A DNA stretch of 64,000 nucleotides from Comamonas testosteroni (lineage in GTDB: Bacteria; Pseudomonadota; Gammaproteobacteria; Burkholderiales; Burkholderiaceae_C). The position numbers and the translations under genes are program-made. A model generated the notes under the pieces. It saw nothing but the letters and a program-made list of their open reading frames with translations, did no database searches and was not told where the DNA came from. The stretch is from NCBI RefSeq assembly GCF_000761245.1, contig NZ_AWOR01000001.1, positions 496,001 to 560,000 of the forward strand. The letters run 5' to 3'. Positions 46,801 through 54,830 of this stretch are shown piece by piece (position 1 is the first letter of the stretch; each line of letters starts with the position of its first letter).

Positions 46801-49800
46801 AGCGACAGCCATGGCCTGGTGCAATGCGAGGCCCAGCTGTCCCAGCCCGGCGAGGTGGAGCTGATCGTCAAGGCTGCCGACAAGGACGGCCGCAGCAGCC
46901 AGGCAGCGACCTCGGTGTGGGTCACGGGCCAGGGCGAACTCTGGTTCGGTGGCGAAGACCATGACCGCATGGACGTGTTGTCCGAACGCAAGAGCTATGA
47001 GCCCGGCGAGACGGCGCGCTTTCAGGTGCGCATGCCCTTCCGCCGCGCCACGGCGCTGGTGGCAGTGGAGCGCGAGGGCGTCGTCAGCACCCAGGTGGTG
47101 GAGCTGGCGGGTGACAACCCCACGGTGGACGTCAAGATCGAAGATAACTGGGGCCCCAATGCCTATGTCAGCGTGCTGGCGCTGCGCGGCCGCCTGATGG
47201 AAGTGCCCTGGTACAGCTTCTTCACCTGGGGCTTCAAGTCGCCGCTGGAGTGGTGGCGTGCCTACTGGAATGACGGCAAGGAATTCATCGCGCCGACTTC
47301 CATGGTGGACCTGTCCAAGCCTGCTTTCCGTTTCGGCATGTCTGAAATCCGCGTGGGCCTGAAGAGCAATACCCTGGACGTCAAGGTGTCCTCGGACAAG
47401 TCCAGCTACAAGGTGCGCGGCACAGCCAAGGTCACCATCAAGGCCACGCTGCCCGATGGCAAGCCTGCTGCGGGTGCCCATGTGGCGCTGGCGGCCGTGG
47501 ACCAGGCCTTGCTGGAGCTGATGCCCAACAGCAGCTGGAATCTGCTCGATGCCATGCTGACGCGCCGCGAATGGGGCGTGCAGACGGCAACGGCCCAGAT
47601 GGAGGTGATCGGCCGGCGCCATTACGGCAAGAAGGCGGTGCCTGCGGGCGGTGGCGGTGGCCGCAGCCCCACGCGCGAACTGCTCGACACCCTGCTGCTG
47701 TGGAAGCCCGATGTGGTGCTGGACGGCAACGGCATGGCGCTGATCGAGGTGCCGCTCAACGATGCGCTGACCACCTTCCAGGTGGTGGCCGTGGCCGATG
47801 CGGGCGTGAGCCTGTTCGGCACCGGCCAGGCGGCGATCCGTACCACGCAGGATCTGCAGATCATCAGTGGCCTGCCGCCTCTGGTGCGCGAGGACGATCA
47901 GTTCCGCGCCCAGGTTACGCTGCGCAACACCTCGGCCAAGGCCATGAAGGTGGAGGTCACGCCGCGTGCCACCATGCTGGAGCTCAAGGCCCAGACCGTG
48001 GAGATTCCCGCCGGCGAGGCGCGTGAAGTGGCCTGGGATGTGAAGGCTCCGGCCCAGCTCTCCGGCACGCGTGCCGAGGCGCTGATCTGGGAGATTTCCG
48101 CGCGCGACACCGCTGGCGGCGCCGATGCGGCGCAGGATGCGCTCAAGATCAGCCAGCGCATCGTGCCCGCCGTGCCGCTGTCGGTGCAGCAGGCCACGCT
48201 GGTGCAGGTCAACGGCAGCTATAGCGTGCCCGTGAATCCGCCCGCCGATGCACTGCCAGGCCGCGGCGGTCTGCAGATGTCGCTGGTGCCCAAGCTGACC
48301 GAAGGTCTGCCTGGCGTGCGCGACTGGTGGGCCCGCTACCCCTACTCCTGCCTGGAGCAGACCACCAGCAAGGCCGTCGGCATGAACAATGCCGATCTCT
48401 GGGGCAGCACCATGGCCCAGCTGCCCAACTATCTGGACGGTGACGGCCTGGCCAACTACTTCCCGCCCCAGGACGGATCGGTCAGCCGCGGCAGCGATAC
48501 GCTGACCGCGCATCTGCTGAACCTGTCGGCCATGGCGCAGGGCGTTGACAAGCGCTTCGTGATCCCCGGCGCCGAACGCGCGCGCATGGAGGACGGCCTG
48601 ATCGCGTTTGTGGAGGGCCGCATCCAGCGCAACTTCTGGAGCCCGCGCAAGGATCTGGAAATGCGCAAGCTGGCGGCGATTGCCGCGCTGGCACTGTCGG
48701 GCAAGGCCACGCCGCGCATGCTCGACAGCATCAATGCCACGCCCAACCAGTGGCCCACGCACACGGTCATCGACTGGGTGATGCTGCTGCAGCGCATGAG
48801 CGATGCGCCCCAGCGCGACGAGCGCCTGGCACAGGCCATGCAGATTCTGCGTGCCCGCCTGACCTACAACGGCACGCGTGCCGGCTTCTCGACCGACCAG
48901 GACGATGGCTGGTGGTGGCTGATGCAGGGCCCGGACGTGAATCTGGCACGCCTGATCCTTGCGACCATCAACGACCCGGCATGGACCGAAGATATGCCGC
49001 GTCTGATCAGCGGCTTTATCGCACGCCAGCAGTCCGGTGCCTGGAGCACGACGACGGCCAACCTCTGGGGAGCTCTGGCGCTGCGCCGCTTCTCGCAGAA
49101 GTTCGAGTCCGAGCCCGTGGCCGGCAGCACCGTGGCCAGCATGAACGGCAACGAGGCCAAGGTGAACTGGGCCGATGTCAGGCGTGCCACGTCCGAGGAT
49201 GCGCAGGGCACGGCCCATTCCAACAGCGTCTTCGGCGAGCCCGTGCGCGCAGGCGGCCTGATGAACAACACCATGTTCATGCCCTGGGCCAAGGCCGGCA
49301 AGGGCCAGCTCAGCGTCACCCAGCAAGGCACGGGCAAGCCCTGGCTGACCGTGCAGTCCGTGGCGGCCGTGGCCCTGAAGGCACCGTTCAGCGCCGGCTA
49401 CACCATCAAGAAGACCGTCACGCCCGTGGAGCAGGCCGACAAGGGTCTGTTCGGTGGCGGCCAGTACACGCGCGGCGATGTGCTGCGCGTGACGCTGGAG
49501 GTGCAGGCCAAGACCGATATGACCTGGGTGGCCATCACCGACCCCATCCCCACGGGGGCGGCCATTCTGGGCGGCGGCCTGGGCCGTGATTCGGAAATCG
49601 CATCCAAGGGCGAGAAGCAGGAGGGGGCCGGCTGGCTGGCCTACGAGGAGCGCAGCTTCGAGTCCTACCGTGCCTACTATCAGTACCTGCCCGCAGGGAC
49701 GACCAAGGTCGAATACACGGTGCGCCTGAACAACGCCGGTGAATTCGCCCTGCCGCCCACGCGTGCCGAAGCGCTGTATGCGCCCGAGATGTTTGGCGAG

Positions 49801-49839
49801 ATTCCCAACGCCAAGATCAAGGTGGTGATGCCCAAGTAA
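43828..49839 (+). CDS. Bacterial alpha-2-macroglobulin (YfhM type) with thioester
   Basis: 2,003 residues from the ATG at 43828; an ATG nine codons earlier (43801) is an alternative. A hydrophobic signal LLNAGLLWGLAATAAHAVG has no lipobox Cys. Macroglobulin beta-domains occupy the N-terminal two thirds, with an insert of acidic low-complexity sequence (SSDDEESTAADD) near residue 850. The A2M region PDVVLDGNGMALIEVPLNDALTTFQVVAVA precedes the thioester PYSCLEQTTS with Cys at about 1508, followed by the all-helical domain (GFSTDQDDGWWWL). Such proteins trap attacking proteases in the periplasm and work with PBP1C. pbpC lies 6.7 kb downstream. Confidence 0.93.
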   Translation: MTVPYAEGRKREQIAPHWRQLLNAGLLWGLAATAAHAVGVRQFSPQGDVSKVGQVVVQFDGAAVRFGDPKAAAPVNLQCSDAQAAKGTGRWNSEKEWVFDFAQNLPAGVRCTAQLNPQFKSVTGTAVTGAASYQFQTGGPQVASIAPDTYEEVDEQQYFALRLTGAASVDSLKQRVWCTSEGVGERIPVQLIEGKDREAVLKQRHWDKDAAKNPQNFAVLACNRRLTSGSKMTLVYGKGVAMANGLVSKDEQRYEYQVRQPFSADFSCERENANAACLPIRPMRLSFSAPVPRKLIEGIRLKSGASAVAPIIEQNGDKLAEDSLVDSVTFPATMQPNSKYVVELPPQFKDAAGRTLSNANLFPLATATGNMPPLVKFAAAPFGIVERFAEGPKGPALLPVTLRNVEPQLLGKSLDASVVRTKKGGSDADIIAWLKKVERYDSYSVERKRAARDVKVLPPVINDDKHWVQTRMLSLLDGQSQTQTLELPKAAKSDPRPFEVVGIPLNPGFQVVEIASPMLGQSLLDEGYGAGRTMYVRTSVLVTNLAVHFKLGRENSVAWVTTLDKGKVVPGATVQVSDCNGQAIASAVSDAQGLVTFNGLNPNPPSCSNEDGYYRSNSYFVSARAKTEAGEELAFVWSNWNKGIESWRFNVPTSSSNKRDEVAHTVFDRMLFRAGETVSMKHFLRALTGPGKNSTGFEQTQDKPDRLTITHLGSGQRFTQALSWNANGSASSEFPISKAAKLGEYAVELGYTNGSGRRSSFSTGIFRVEEFRLPVMEGRVGPAGKEQLYAVSSVPAEVQINYVSGGAAANLPVKVSALLRSKSLDFAGWDGFSFNPPRSAQDVGSSDDEESTAADDTKVVADKLPVTLDKNGLGKVSIDKLPKSGEPRELLMEATYADPNGEVQTLRSTRTIWPAAVVAGVRSENWISVDRKLRFQALTLDTAGKAQAGVPVKVEAVARITTSSRKRLVGGFYSYDNQTTLKNLGTVCSGTSDSHGLVQCEAQLSQPGEVELIVKAADKDGRSSQAATSVWVTGQGELWFGGEDHDRMDVLSERKSYEPGETARFQVRMPFRRATALVAVEREGVVSTQVVELAGDNPTVDVKIEDNWGPNAYVSVLALRGRLMEVPWYSFFTWGFKSPLEWWRAYWNDGKEFIAPTSMVDLSKPAFRFGMSEIRVGLKSNTLDVKVSSDKSSYKVRGTAKVTIKATLPDGKPAAGAHVALAAVDQALLELMPNSSWNLLDAMLTRREWGVQTATAQMEVIGRRHYGKKAVPAGGGGGRSPTRELLDTLLLWKPDVVLDGNGMALIEVPLNDALTTFQVVAVADAGVSLFGTGQAAIRTTQDLQIISGLPPLVREDDQFRAQVTLRNTSAKAMKVEVTPRATMLELKAQTVEIPAGEAREVAWDVKAPAQLSGTRAEALIWEISARDTAGGADAAQDALKISQRIVPAVPLSVQQATLVQVNGSYSVPVNPPADALPGRGGLQMSLVPKLTEGLPGVRDWWARYPYSCLEQTTSKAVGMNNADLWGSTMAQLPNYLDGDGLANYFPPQDGSVSRGSDTLTAHLLNLSAMAQGVDKRFVIPGAERARMEDGLIAFVEGRIQRNFWSPRKDLEMRKLAAIAALALSGKATPRMLDSINATPNQWPTHTVIDWVMLLQRMSDAPQRDERLAQAMQILRARLTYNGTRAGFSTDQDDGWWWLMQGPDVNLARLILATINDPAWTEDMPRLISGFIARQQSGAWSTTTANLWGALALRRFSQKFESEPVAGSTVASMNGNEAKVNWADVRRATSEDAQGTAHSNSVFGEPVRAGGLMNNTMFMPWAKAGKGQLSVTQQGTGKPWLTVQSVAAVALKAPFSAGYTIKKTVTPVEQADKGLFGGGQYTRGDVLRVTLEVQAKTDMTWVAITDPIPTGAAILGGGLGRDSEIASKGEKQEGAGWLAYEERSFESYRAYYQYLPAGTTKVEYTVRLNNAGEFALPPTRAEALYAPEMFGEIPNAKIKVVMPK

Positions 49840-49869
49840 GCCCCGAGCGGTTTTCTGCCGGGCTCGGTC

Positions 49870-49903
49870 AAGCCCCGGTCTGCGCAAGCGGCCGGGGCTT
49901 TTT
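49870..49903 (+). terminator. Intrinsic terminator after the alpha-2-macroglobulin gene
   Basis: The stem aagccccgg / ccggggctt is followed by TTT. Confidence 0.8.
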
Positions 49904-49928
49904 CATGCATGGATGCTATTAATACAGA

Positions 49929-50004
49929 AGCTGCTTGCGCTTTTGAAAAGGATGATTCAAGGGTATTTCTATCTGAAATCAATGAATAGAAAGCGCAGGT
50001 AGCT
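49929..50004. repeat. Intergenic palindromic repeat, copy D
   Basis: An outer arm agctgcttgcgcttt pairs imperfectly with aaagcgcaggtagct. The inner part is degenerate. A T run follows. It lies between the macroglobulin and ugpC genes. Confidence 0.65.
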
Positions 50005-50026
50005 CCTGTTTTTTGCAGAATCCGGG

Positions 50027-50044
50027 TTGACACGCGGTTGTCAT
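50027..50044 (+). promoter_or_regulatory. Candidate Pho box upstream of ugpC
   Basis: Direct repeats TTGACAC and TTGTCAT with a 4-base spacer match the PhoB box pattern (CTGTCAT-N4-CTGTCAY) in 11 of 14 half-site positions. It lies 22 bases before the ugpC ATG. In E. coli the ugp genes belong to the Pho regulon. Confidence 0.45.
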
Positions 50045-50062
50045 CCAGTCTTCCTAGACTGG
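50045..50062. promoter_or_regulatory. Inverted repeat just before ugpC
   Basis: The perfect 6-base arms CCAGTC and GACTGG are separated by six bases and end four bases before the ugpC ATG. It could be an operator or an mRNA hairpin over the ribosome-binding site. Confidence 0.4.
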
Positions 50063-50066
50063 CGAG

Positions 50067-51188
50067 ATGTCTTTGATCGAGCTGGAGAACGTCGCCAAAT
50101 CCTGGGGTGACGCCACGGCCCTGCGTGCCGTGAATCTGCGCATTGAACCAGGCTCGTTTTGCGTCCTGCTCGGCCCTTCGGGCTGCGGCAAATCCACCAC
50201 CTTGCGCATGATCGCCGGGCTGGACATTCCCACTTCGGGGTCGGTGCGCATCGATGGTCGCGACGTCACCCATCTGCCGCCCGCTGAGCGCGGCATTGCC
50301 ATGGTGTTTCAGAACTATGCGCTGTTCCCGCATCTGAGCGTGGCCGACAACATCCAGTTCGGTCTGCAAGTGCGCAAGGTTGCCAGGGCCGAGCGCGAGC
50401 AGCGTCTTGCGCAAACGGCCGAGCTGCTGGGGCTGACGGCGCTGCTGGAGCGCCGGCCCGGGCAACTCTCGGGCGGCCAGCAGCAACGCGTGGCGCTGGG
50501 CCGTGCGCTGGTGGCGCAGGCCAGGGTCTGTCTGATGGACGAGCCGCTATCCAATCTCGATGCCCAGCTGCGCCAGGAAATGCGCGCCGAGCTGCGCGAG
50601 CTGCAGCAGCGTCTGGGGCTGACAGTGGTCTATGTGACCCACGATCAGGCCGAGGCCATGAGCATGGCCGATCAGGTGGTGCTGCTCAACAAGGGCCTGG
50701 TGGAGCAGGCCGCCGGGCCGCGTGAAATCTATGCCCGGCCCGCAACCACGTTTGCCGCGCGCTTTATCGGCACACCTGCCATGAACATCGTGGCCCTGCA
50801 AGGCAACCGGATTGCCGGCAGCGATGTGGTCGTTGCCCCGGATCTGGTGGCTGGCAGCGCCTACCCGCAGGCGCTGGGCGTGCGGCCCGAGGTGATTGCC
50901 GTGGCACGCGATGCCGATGGCGCCGCTGAGGGCGATGGCAAGCGCATTCCGGCCACCGTGCAGGGCTTTGAATATCTGGGTGCCGATCTGGTGCTGCGCT
51001 GCCTGGTGGGCAGCGAGCTGCTGACGGCGCGTGTGCCCGGCCATGCCCATGCAGATCTGCGGCCTGGACAAGGCGTGATCCTGTATTGGCCGCAGCAGGC
51101 TGCGCATTGGTTCGATGCGCAGGGCGGGCGCATTCATGTTTGCGGGCAGGCGGTGGAATCCGCCCGCTCTTTGCTGGCTGCAGCCTGA
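50067..51188 (+). CDS. ugpC: UgpC-like ABC transporter ATPase
   Basis: 373 residues. Walker A GPSGCGKSTT, Q-loop VFQNYALFPHLSV, signature LSGGQQQRVALGRAL, Walker B VCLMDEPLSNLDAQL and H-loop VYVTHDQAEAM are all intact; a C-terminal TOBE/MalK-type regulatory domain (about 240-373) follows. It powers uptake by the UgpA/UgpE permease downstream. The order C-B-A-E differs from E. coli ugpBAECQ. It is the first gene of the operon, 46 bases before ugpB. Confidence 0.9.
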   Translation: MSLIELENVAKSWGDATALRAVNLRIEPGSFCVLLGPSGCGKSTTLRMIAGLDIPTSGSVRIDGRDVTHLPPAERGIAMVFQNYALFPHLSVADNIQFGLQVRKVARAEREQRLAQTAELLGLTALLERRPGQLSGGQQQRVALGRALVAQARVCLMDEPLSNLDAQLRQEMRAELRELQQRLGLTVVYVTHDQAEAMSMADQVVLLNKGLVEQAAGPREIYARPATTFAARFIGTPAMNIVALQGNRIAGSDVVVAPDLVAGSAYPQALGVRPEVIAVARDADGAAEGDGKRIPATVQGFEYLGADLVLRCLVGSELLTARVPGHAHADLRPGQGVILYWPQQAAHWFDAQGGRIHVCGQAVESARSLLAAA

Positions 51189-51234
51189 GCCGCCAGCGTT
51201 TCCCATTGTCTGCAAATCCCGAGGAGAGATTCCC

Positions 51235-52524
51235 ATGCGTCGTCAAACCTTTGTTCATGGCGTGATCGCCGCTGCCGCCGGCCTTGGCCTGGCGGGCACT
51301 GCTCTTGCGCAGTCCCCGCTGGAAGTGCCTTTCTATTACCCCGTGGCCGTAGGTGGCCCCATCACCAAGGTGATAGACGGCTATGCGGCGGACTTCAACA
51401 AGGCGCATCCGCAATACAAGATCACGCCCATCTATGCCGGCACCTATCAGGAAACCATCGTCAAGGCGCTGACGGCGCACAAGGCCGGCAAGGCGCCTGC
51501 GACCTCGGTGCTGCTGTCCACCGATATGTTCACGCTGATGGACGAGGGCGCGATTGCGCCCATTGACGACTTCGTGAAGACCGATGCCGACAAGGCCTGG
51601 CTCAAGGGCTTTTACCCCGCCTTCATGGCCAACAGCCAGACCGGTGGCAAGACATGGGGCGTGCCCTTTCAGCGCTCCACCGTGGTGATGTACTACAACA
51701 AGGAAGCTTTCAAGGAGGCCGGCCTGAACCCCGACAAGGCGCCTCAGAACTGGAAGGAACTCAAGGAGGCAGCTCACAAGCTGACCAAGAAGGACGCCAG
51801 CGGCAAGGTCGTGCAATACGGCATCCAGATTCCGTCCACCGGCTTTGGCTACTGGATGCTGCAGACCCTGACCACGCCCAATGATGTGCTGCTGGCCAAC
51901 GAGTCCGGCACCCGCGTCATGCTCAACCACCCCAAGGTGGTGGAAGCGCTGAACTTCTGGGTCAGCCTGGTCAAGGACGGCGTGCACCCGGCAGGTGTGG
52001 TGGAGTGGGGCACGACGCCCAGGGACTTCATGGAAAAGAAGGCCGCCATCATCGTGACGACCACGGGCAATCTCACCAATATCCGCGCCAATGCCAAGTT
52101 CGACTTCGGCGTGGGCCAGATCGCCGGCAATGTCCGCAAGGGCTCGCCCACGGGCGGGGGCAATTTCTACATCTTCAAGAATGCGCCCAGGGATCAGCAG
52201 CAGGCTGCGTTCGAGTTTGCCAAATGGGTGACGCAGCCAGAGCGTGCAGCGCAGTGGAGCATGGACAGCGGCTATGTGGCTGTCTCGCCCGCAGCCTACG
52301 AGACTCCCGTACTCAAGAAGTACGGCCAGGAGTTTCCCCAGGCACTGGTGGCGCGCGATCAACTGCCCGTGTCGGTGGCCGAGTATTCCACCCATGAGAA
52401 CCAGCGCGTGACCAAGGTGCTCAACGATGCGATTCAGGCGGCCCTGAACGGCACCAAGACCGCAGCCCAGGCCATGGACGACGCGCAGAAGGAGTCCGAG
52501 CGCATTCTGCGTCGCTACAAGTAA
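51235..52524 (+). CDS. ugpB: UgpB-like solute-binding protein
   Basis: 429 residues from the ATG at 51235, with GAGGAGAG upstream. A signal peptide ends at TALAQ. The family-1 binding protein resembles E. coli UgpB along its length: VPFQRSTVVMYYNKEAFKEAGLNPDKAP, GNLTNIRANAKFDFGVGQIAG, and the end RILRRYK. UgpB binds glycerol-3-phosphate and glycerophosphodiesters in the periplasm. The substrate is inferred from this similarity. The stop overlaps the ugpA start. Confidence 0.88.
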   Translation: MRRQTFVHGVIAAAAGLGLAGTALAQSPLEVPFYYPVAVGGPITKVIDGYAADFNKAHPQYKITPIYAGTYQETIVKALTAHKAGKAPATSVLLSTDMFTLMDEGAIAPIDDFVKTDADKAWLKGFYPAFMANSQTGGKTWGVPFQRSTVVMYYNKEAFKEAGLNPDKAPQNWKELKEAAHKLTKKDASGKVVQYGIQIPSTGFGYWMLQTLTTPNDVLLANESGTRVMLNHPKVVEALNFWVSLVKDGVHPAGVVEWGTTPRDFMEKKAAIIVTTTGNLTNIRANAKFDFGVGQIAGNVRKGSPTGGGNFYIFKNAPRDQQQAAFEFAKWVTQPERAAQWSMDSGYVAVSPAAYETPVLKKYGQEFPQALVARDQLPVSVAEYSTHENQRVTKVLNDAIQAALNGTKTAAQAMDDAQKESERILRRYK

Positions 52525-53480
52525 TGAGCAGTCCGGCGCTTGAAACCGCCAAGGGCGCCATGTCTGCGCCCTTGTCATCCGGAGCCGTCCGCAGGCTGGC
52601 GCAGGCCGCAGCGCGAAAGCAGGCCGTGCATGCCTGGCTGCTGCTCATACCGGCGCTGGTACTGCTGCTGGGCTTTACGCACTGGCCGGCCTTGTCCACG
52701 TTGATCGACAGCCTGCATGCCACGGGTCGTGGCGGTCAGTCCGGCGAATGGGTGGGGCTGGAAAACTATGCGCTCATGGTCGACGACCCCGTGTTCTGGC
52801 AGGCCGTGCGCAACAACCTCTGGTTTGCCGCTGCCACCATTCCGCTGTCCATGGGGCTGGCCTTGCTGATGGCGCTGTGGGTCAACGAGAAGCTTGCGGG
52901 GCGGGCCTTGCTGCGCATGGCGTATTTCACGCCCACGGTGCTGCCCATGATTGCAGTGGCCAATATCTGGCTGTTCTTCTACACGCCTCAGTACGGACTG
53001 CTGGAGCAGGTGCGCGGCGCACTGGGCCTGGACGCGCACAACTGGCTGGGCGATCCATCCACGGCCCTGGCCTGCATCACGCTGGTGGCCGTGTGGAAGG
53101 AGGCCGGCTTTTTCATGATCTTCTATCTGGCCGCGCTGCAGACGCTCAACCCCAGCCTCAAGGAGGCGGCGGTCATCGAAGGCGCATCGCGCTGGTATTT
53201 CCTGAGCCGCGTGCAGTGGCCGCTGCTCATGCCGACCACGCTGTTCATCCTGGTCAACGCCGTGATCAATGCCTTCCGGCTGGTGGACCATGTGTTCATT
53301 CTCACGCGCGGCGGGCCGGACAATGCCTCCACGCTGCTGCTCTATCACCTCTACGAAGTGGGCTTCAAGTTCTGGGATACCGGCTATGCAGCGGCCATCA
53401 CCGTGGTGCTGGTCGTGGTGCTGGCTGCCGTGGCACTGTTCCAGTTCTTCGTGCTGGACAAAAAGGTGCACTATCAATGA
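52524..53480 (+). CDS. ugpA: UgpA-like ABC transporter permease
   Basis: 318 residues with six hydrophobic segments. The EAA loop, contacting the ATPase, reads EAAVIEGASRWYFLSRVQWPLLMP. The gene start overlaps the ugpB stop (TAATG), and its stop overlaps ugpE (ATGA), so translation is coupled. Confidence 0.9.
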   Translation: MSSPALETAKGAMSAPLSSGAVRRLAQAAARKQAVHAWLLLIPALVLLLGFTHWPALSTLIDSLHATGRGGQSGEWVGLENYALMVDDPVFWQAVRNNLWFAAATIPLSMGLALLMALWVNEKLAGRALLRMAYFTPTVLPMIAVANIWLFFYTPQYGLLEQVRGALGLDAHNWLGDPSTALACITLVAVWKEAGFFMIFYLAALQTLNPSLKEAAVIEGASRWYFLSRVQWPLLMPTTLFILVNAVINAFRLVDHVFILTRGGPDNASTLLLYHLYEVGFKFWDTGYAAAITVVLVVVLAAVALFQFFVLDKKVHYQ

Positions 53481-54343
53481 CAGCTGCTGCATTTCTGTCA
53501 GGGCGCAGGAGCGCCCGGGCAAGCCAGGGCGTGAGCTTTTATGGCGCTTCATGGCTGGACACCCTGGCCGCCTGGACGCTGGCGCTGCTGTGGCTGCTGC
53601 CGCTGGCCTATGCGGTCTGGACGGCGTTTCACCCCTCCGATGCGTCCACACGCCTGGATCTGTCGGCGCCCTGGACGCTGCAGAACTTTCACCATGCCTG
53701 GGAGGCCGCACCGTTTGCGCGCTATTTTCTCAACACCATCTTGCTGGTGGCCTTGATTTTGGCGGTGCAGCTGCTGCTGTCCACGCTGGCTGCATTTGCT
53801 TTTGCACGCTTGCGCTTTCGCGGCAGCAATGTGGCGTTTGCGCTGGTGCTGATACAGCTGATGATCATGCCGGACATCCTGCTGGTGGCCAACTACCAGA
53901 CCATGTCCCGGCTGGGAGCGGTCGATAGCCTGGTGGGCATAGGTCTGCCGTATTTCGCCTCGGCCTTTGCCATCTTTTTGCTGCGCCAGACCTTTATGGG
54001 CATACCCCGCGAGCTGGACGAAGCCGCGCGCGTGGAAGGTGCCAGTACGCTGCAGATTCTCTGGCGTGTCTACGTACCGCTGGCCAGGCCGGTCTACACC
54101 GCGTTTGCGCTGGTTTCGGTGAGCTTTCACTGGAATAATTTTCTCTGGCCTCTGATCATCACCAACAGCGTGCAGGCACGTCCGCTCACCGTGGGCCTGC
54201 AGGTTTTCTCCAGCGTGGAATCGGGCGTGGAATGGTCGACCATCTGCGCCGCCACACTGATGACTTCAGGGCCGCTGCTTATCGCATTCCTGCTGTTCCA
54301 GCGCCAGTTCGTGCAAAGCTTCATGCGCGCGGGCATCAAGTGA
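53477..54343 (+). CDS. ugpE: UgpE-like ABC transporter permease
   Basis: 288 residues from the ATG at 53477. Six hydrophobic segments; the EAA loop reads ELDEAARVEGASTLQILWRVYVPLARP. It completes the CBAE importer. The frame is open upstream through ugpA, but only the part after the ATGA overlap has permease character. The VOC-family gene follows 34 bases later. Confidence 0.9.
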   Translation: MTAAAFLSGRRSARASQGVSFYGASWLDTLAAWTLALLWLLPLAYAVWTAFHPSDASTRLDLSAPWTLQNFHHAWEAAPFARYFLNTILLVALILAVQLLLSTLAAFAFARLRFRGSNVAFALVLIQLMIMPDILLVANYQTMSRLGAVDSLVGIGLPYFASAFAIFLLRQTFMGIPRELDEAARVEGASTLQILWRVYVPLARPVYTAFALVSVSFHWNNFLWPLIITNSVQARPLTVGLQVFSSVESGVEWSTICAATLMTSGPLLIAFLLFQRQFVQSFMRAGIK

Positions 54344-54377
54344 CTGGGATACAGTCAAGCCATTTGAGGAGTTGACA

Positions 54378-54764
54378 ATGCCTGGTCCCGCTGCTGCTGG
54401 TGTGCTGATTTATGCCAAGGATTTCCAGAGTCTGGCAGGCTTCTATGAGCAGGTTCTGGGCATGCAGCGACTGCATGAGGACGAGCACATCATCGTGCTG
54501 GAGTCCGCCGCCTTGCAACTGGTGATTCACGCGCTGCCTGCCGAGATTGCGGCGCGGGTCAAGATCGGCACGCCACCGCAGCGCCGTGCCGATGTAGCTC
54601 TCAAGTTCTTCGTCACCGTGCCGGCGATTGCCGAGGCCCAAGGCGCTGCGCAGGCGCTGGGCGGACAGGTGTTTGACGAGCGTTGGCAAGGTCCTGGCTT
54701 TGCGGCCTGCAATGCCATGGACAAGGAGGGCAATGTGTTCCAGTTGCGCGAGACCTTGGTCTGA
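54378..54764 (+). CDS. VOC (glyoxalase/bleomycin resistance) superfamily protein
   Basis: 128 residues. A single vicinal-oxygen-chelate module: GVLIYAKDFQSLAGFYEQVLGMQR at the start and CNAMDKEGNVFQLRE at the end, with the metal-ligand Glu in FQLRE. GAGGAG precedes the ATG at 54378. Such proteins are dioxygenases, glyoxalases or drug-binding proteins; nothing here decides which. It may be co-transcribed with the ugp genes. Confidence 0.82.
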   Translation: MPGPAAAGVLIYAKDFQSLAGFYEQVLGMQRLHEDEHIIVLESAALQLVIHALPAEIAARVKIGTPPQRRADVALKFFVTVPAIAEAQGAAQALGGQVFDERWQGPGFAACNAMDKEGNVFQLRETLV

Positions 54765-54772
54765 TCAGCAGC

Positions 54773-54815
54773 TGTAAAAATAGTGGCTGCCAGGGCTTCA
54801 GACATTTTCAATCTG
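54773..54815. repeat. Possible truncated copy of the intergenic palindrome
   Basis: The stretch aaaaatagtggctgccag followed by ttcagac and atctgga resembles the left arm and inner hairpin of copies A to D. It ends shortly before the next gene. Confidence 0.35.
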
Positions 54816-54830
54816 GAAAGACGCGACAAG

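Noticed and set aside
46294..49887. Open frame of about 1,200 codons on the minus strand opposite the macroglobulin gene
   Set aside because: Low-complexity, His/Gln/Arg/Gly-rich translation without any domain; it is the antisense of a strongly biased GC-rich gene.
54783..54830. GTG start giving a 16-residue extension of the EEP hydrolase
   Set aside because: The extension falls in what looks like a fragment of the intergenic palindrome, and the family's conserved N-terminus begins at MNILTWN.
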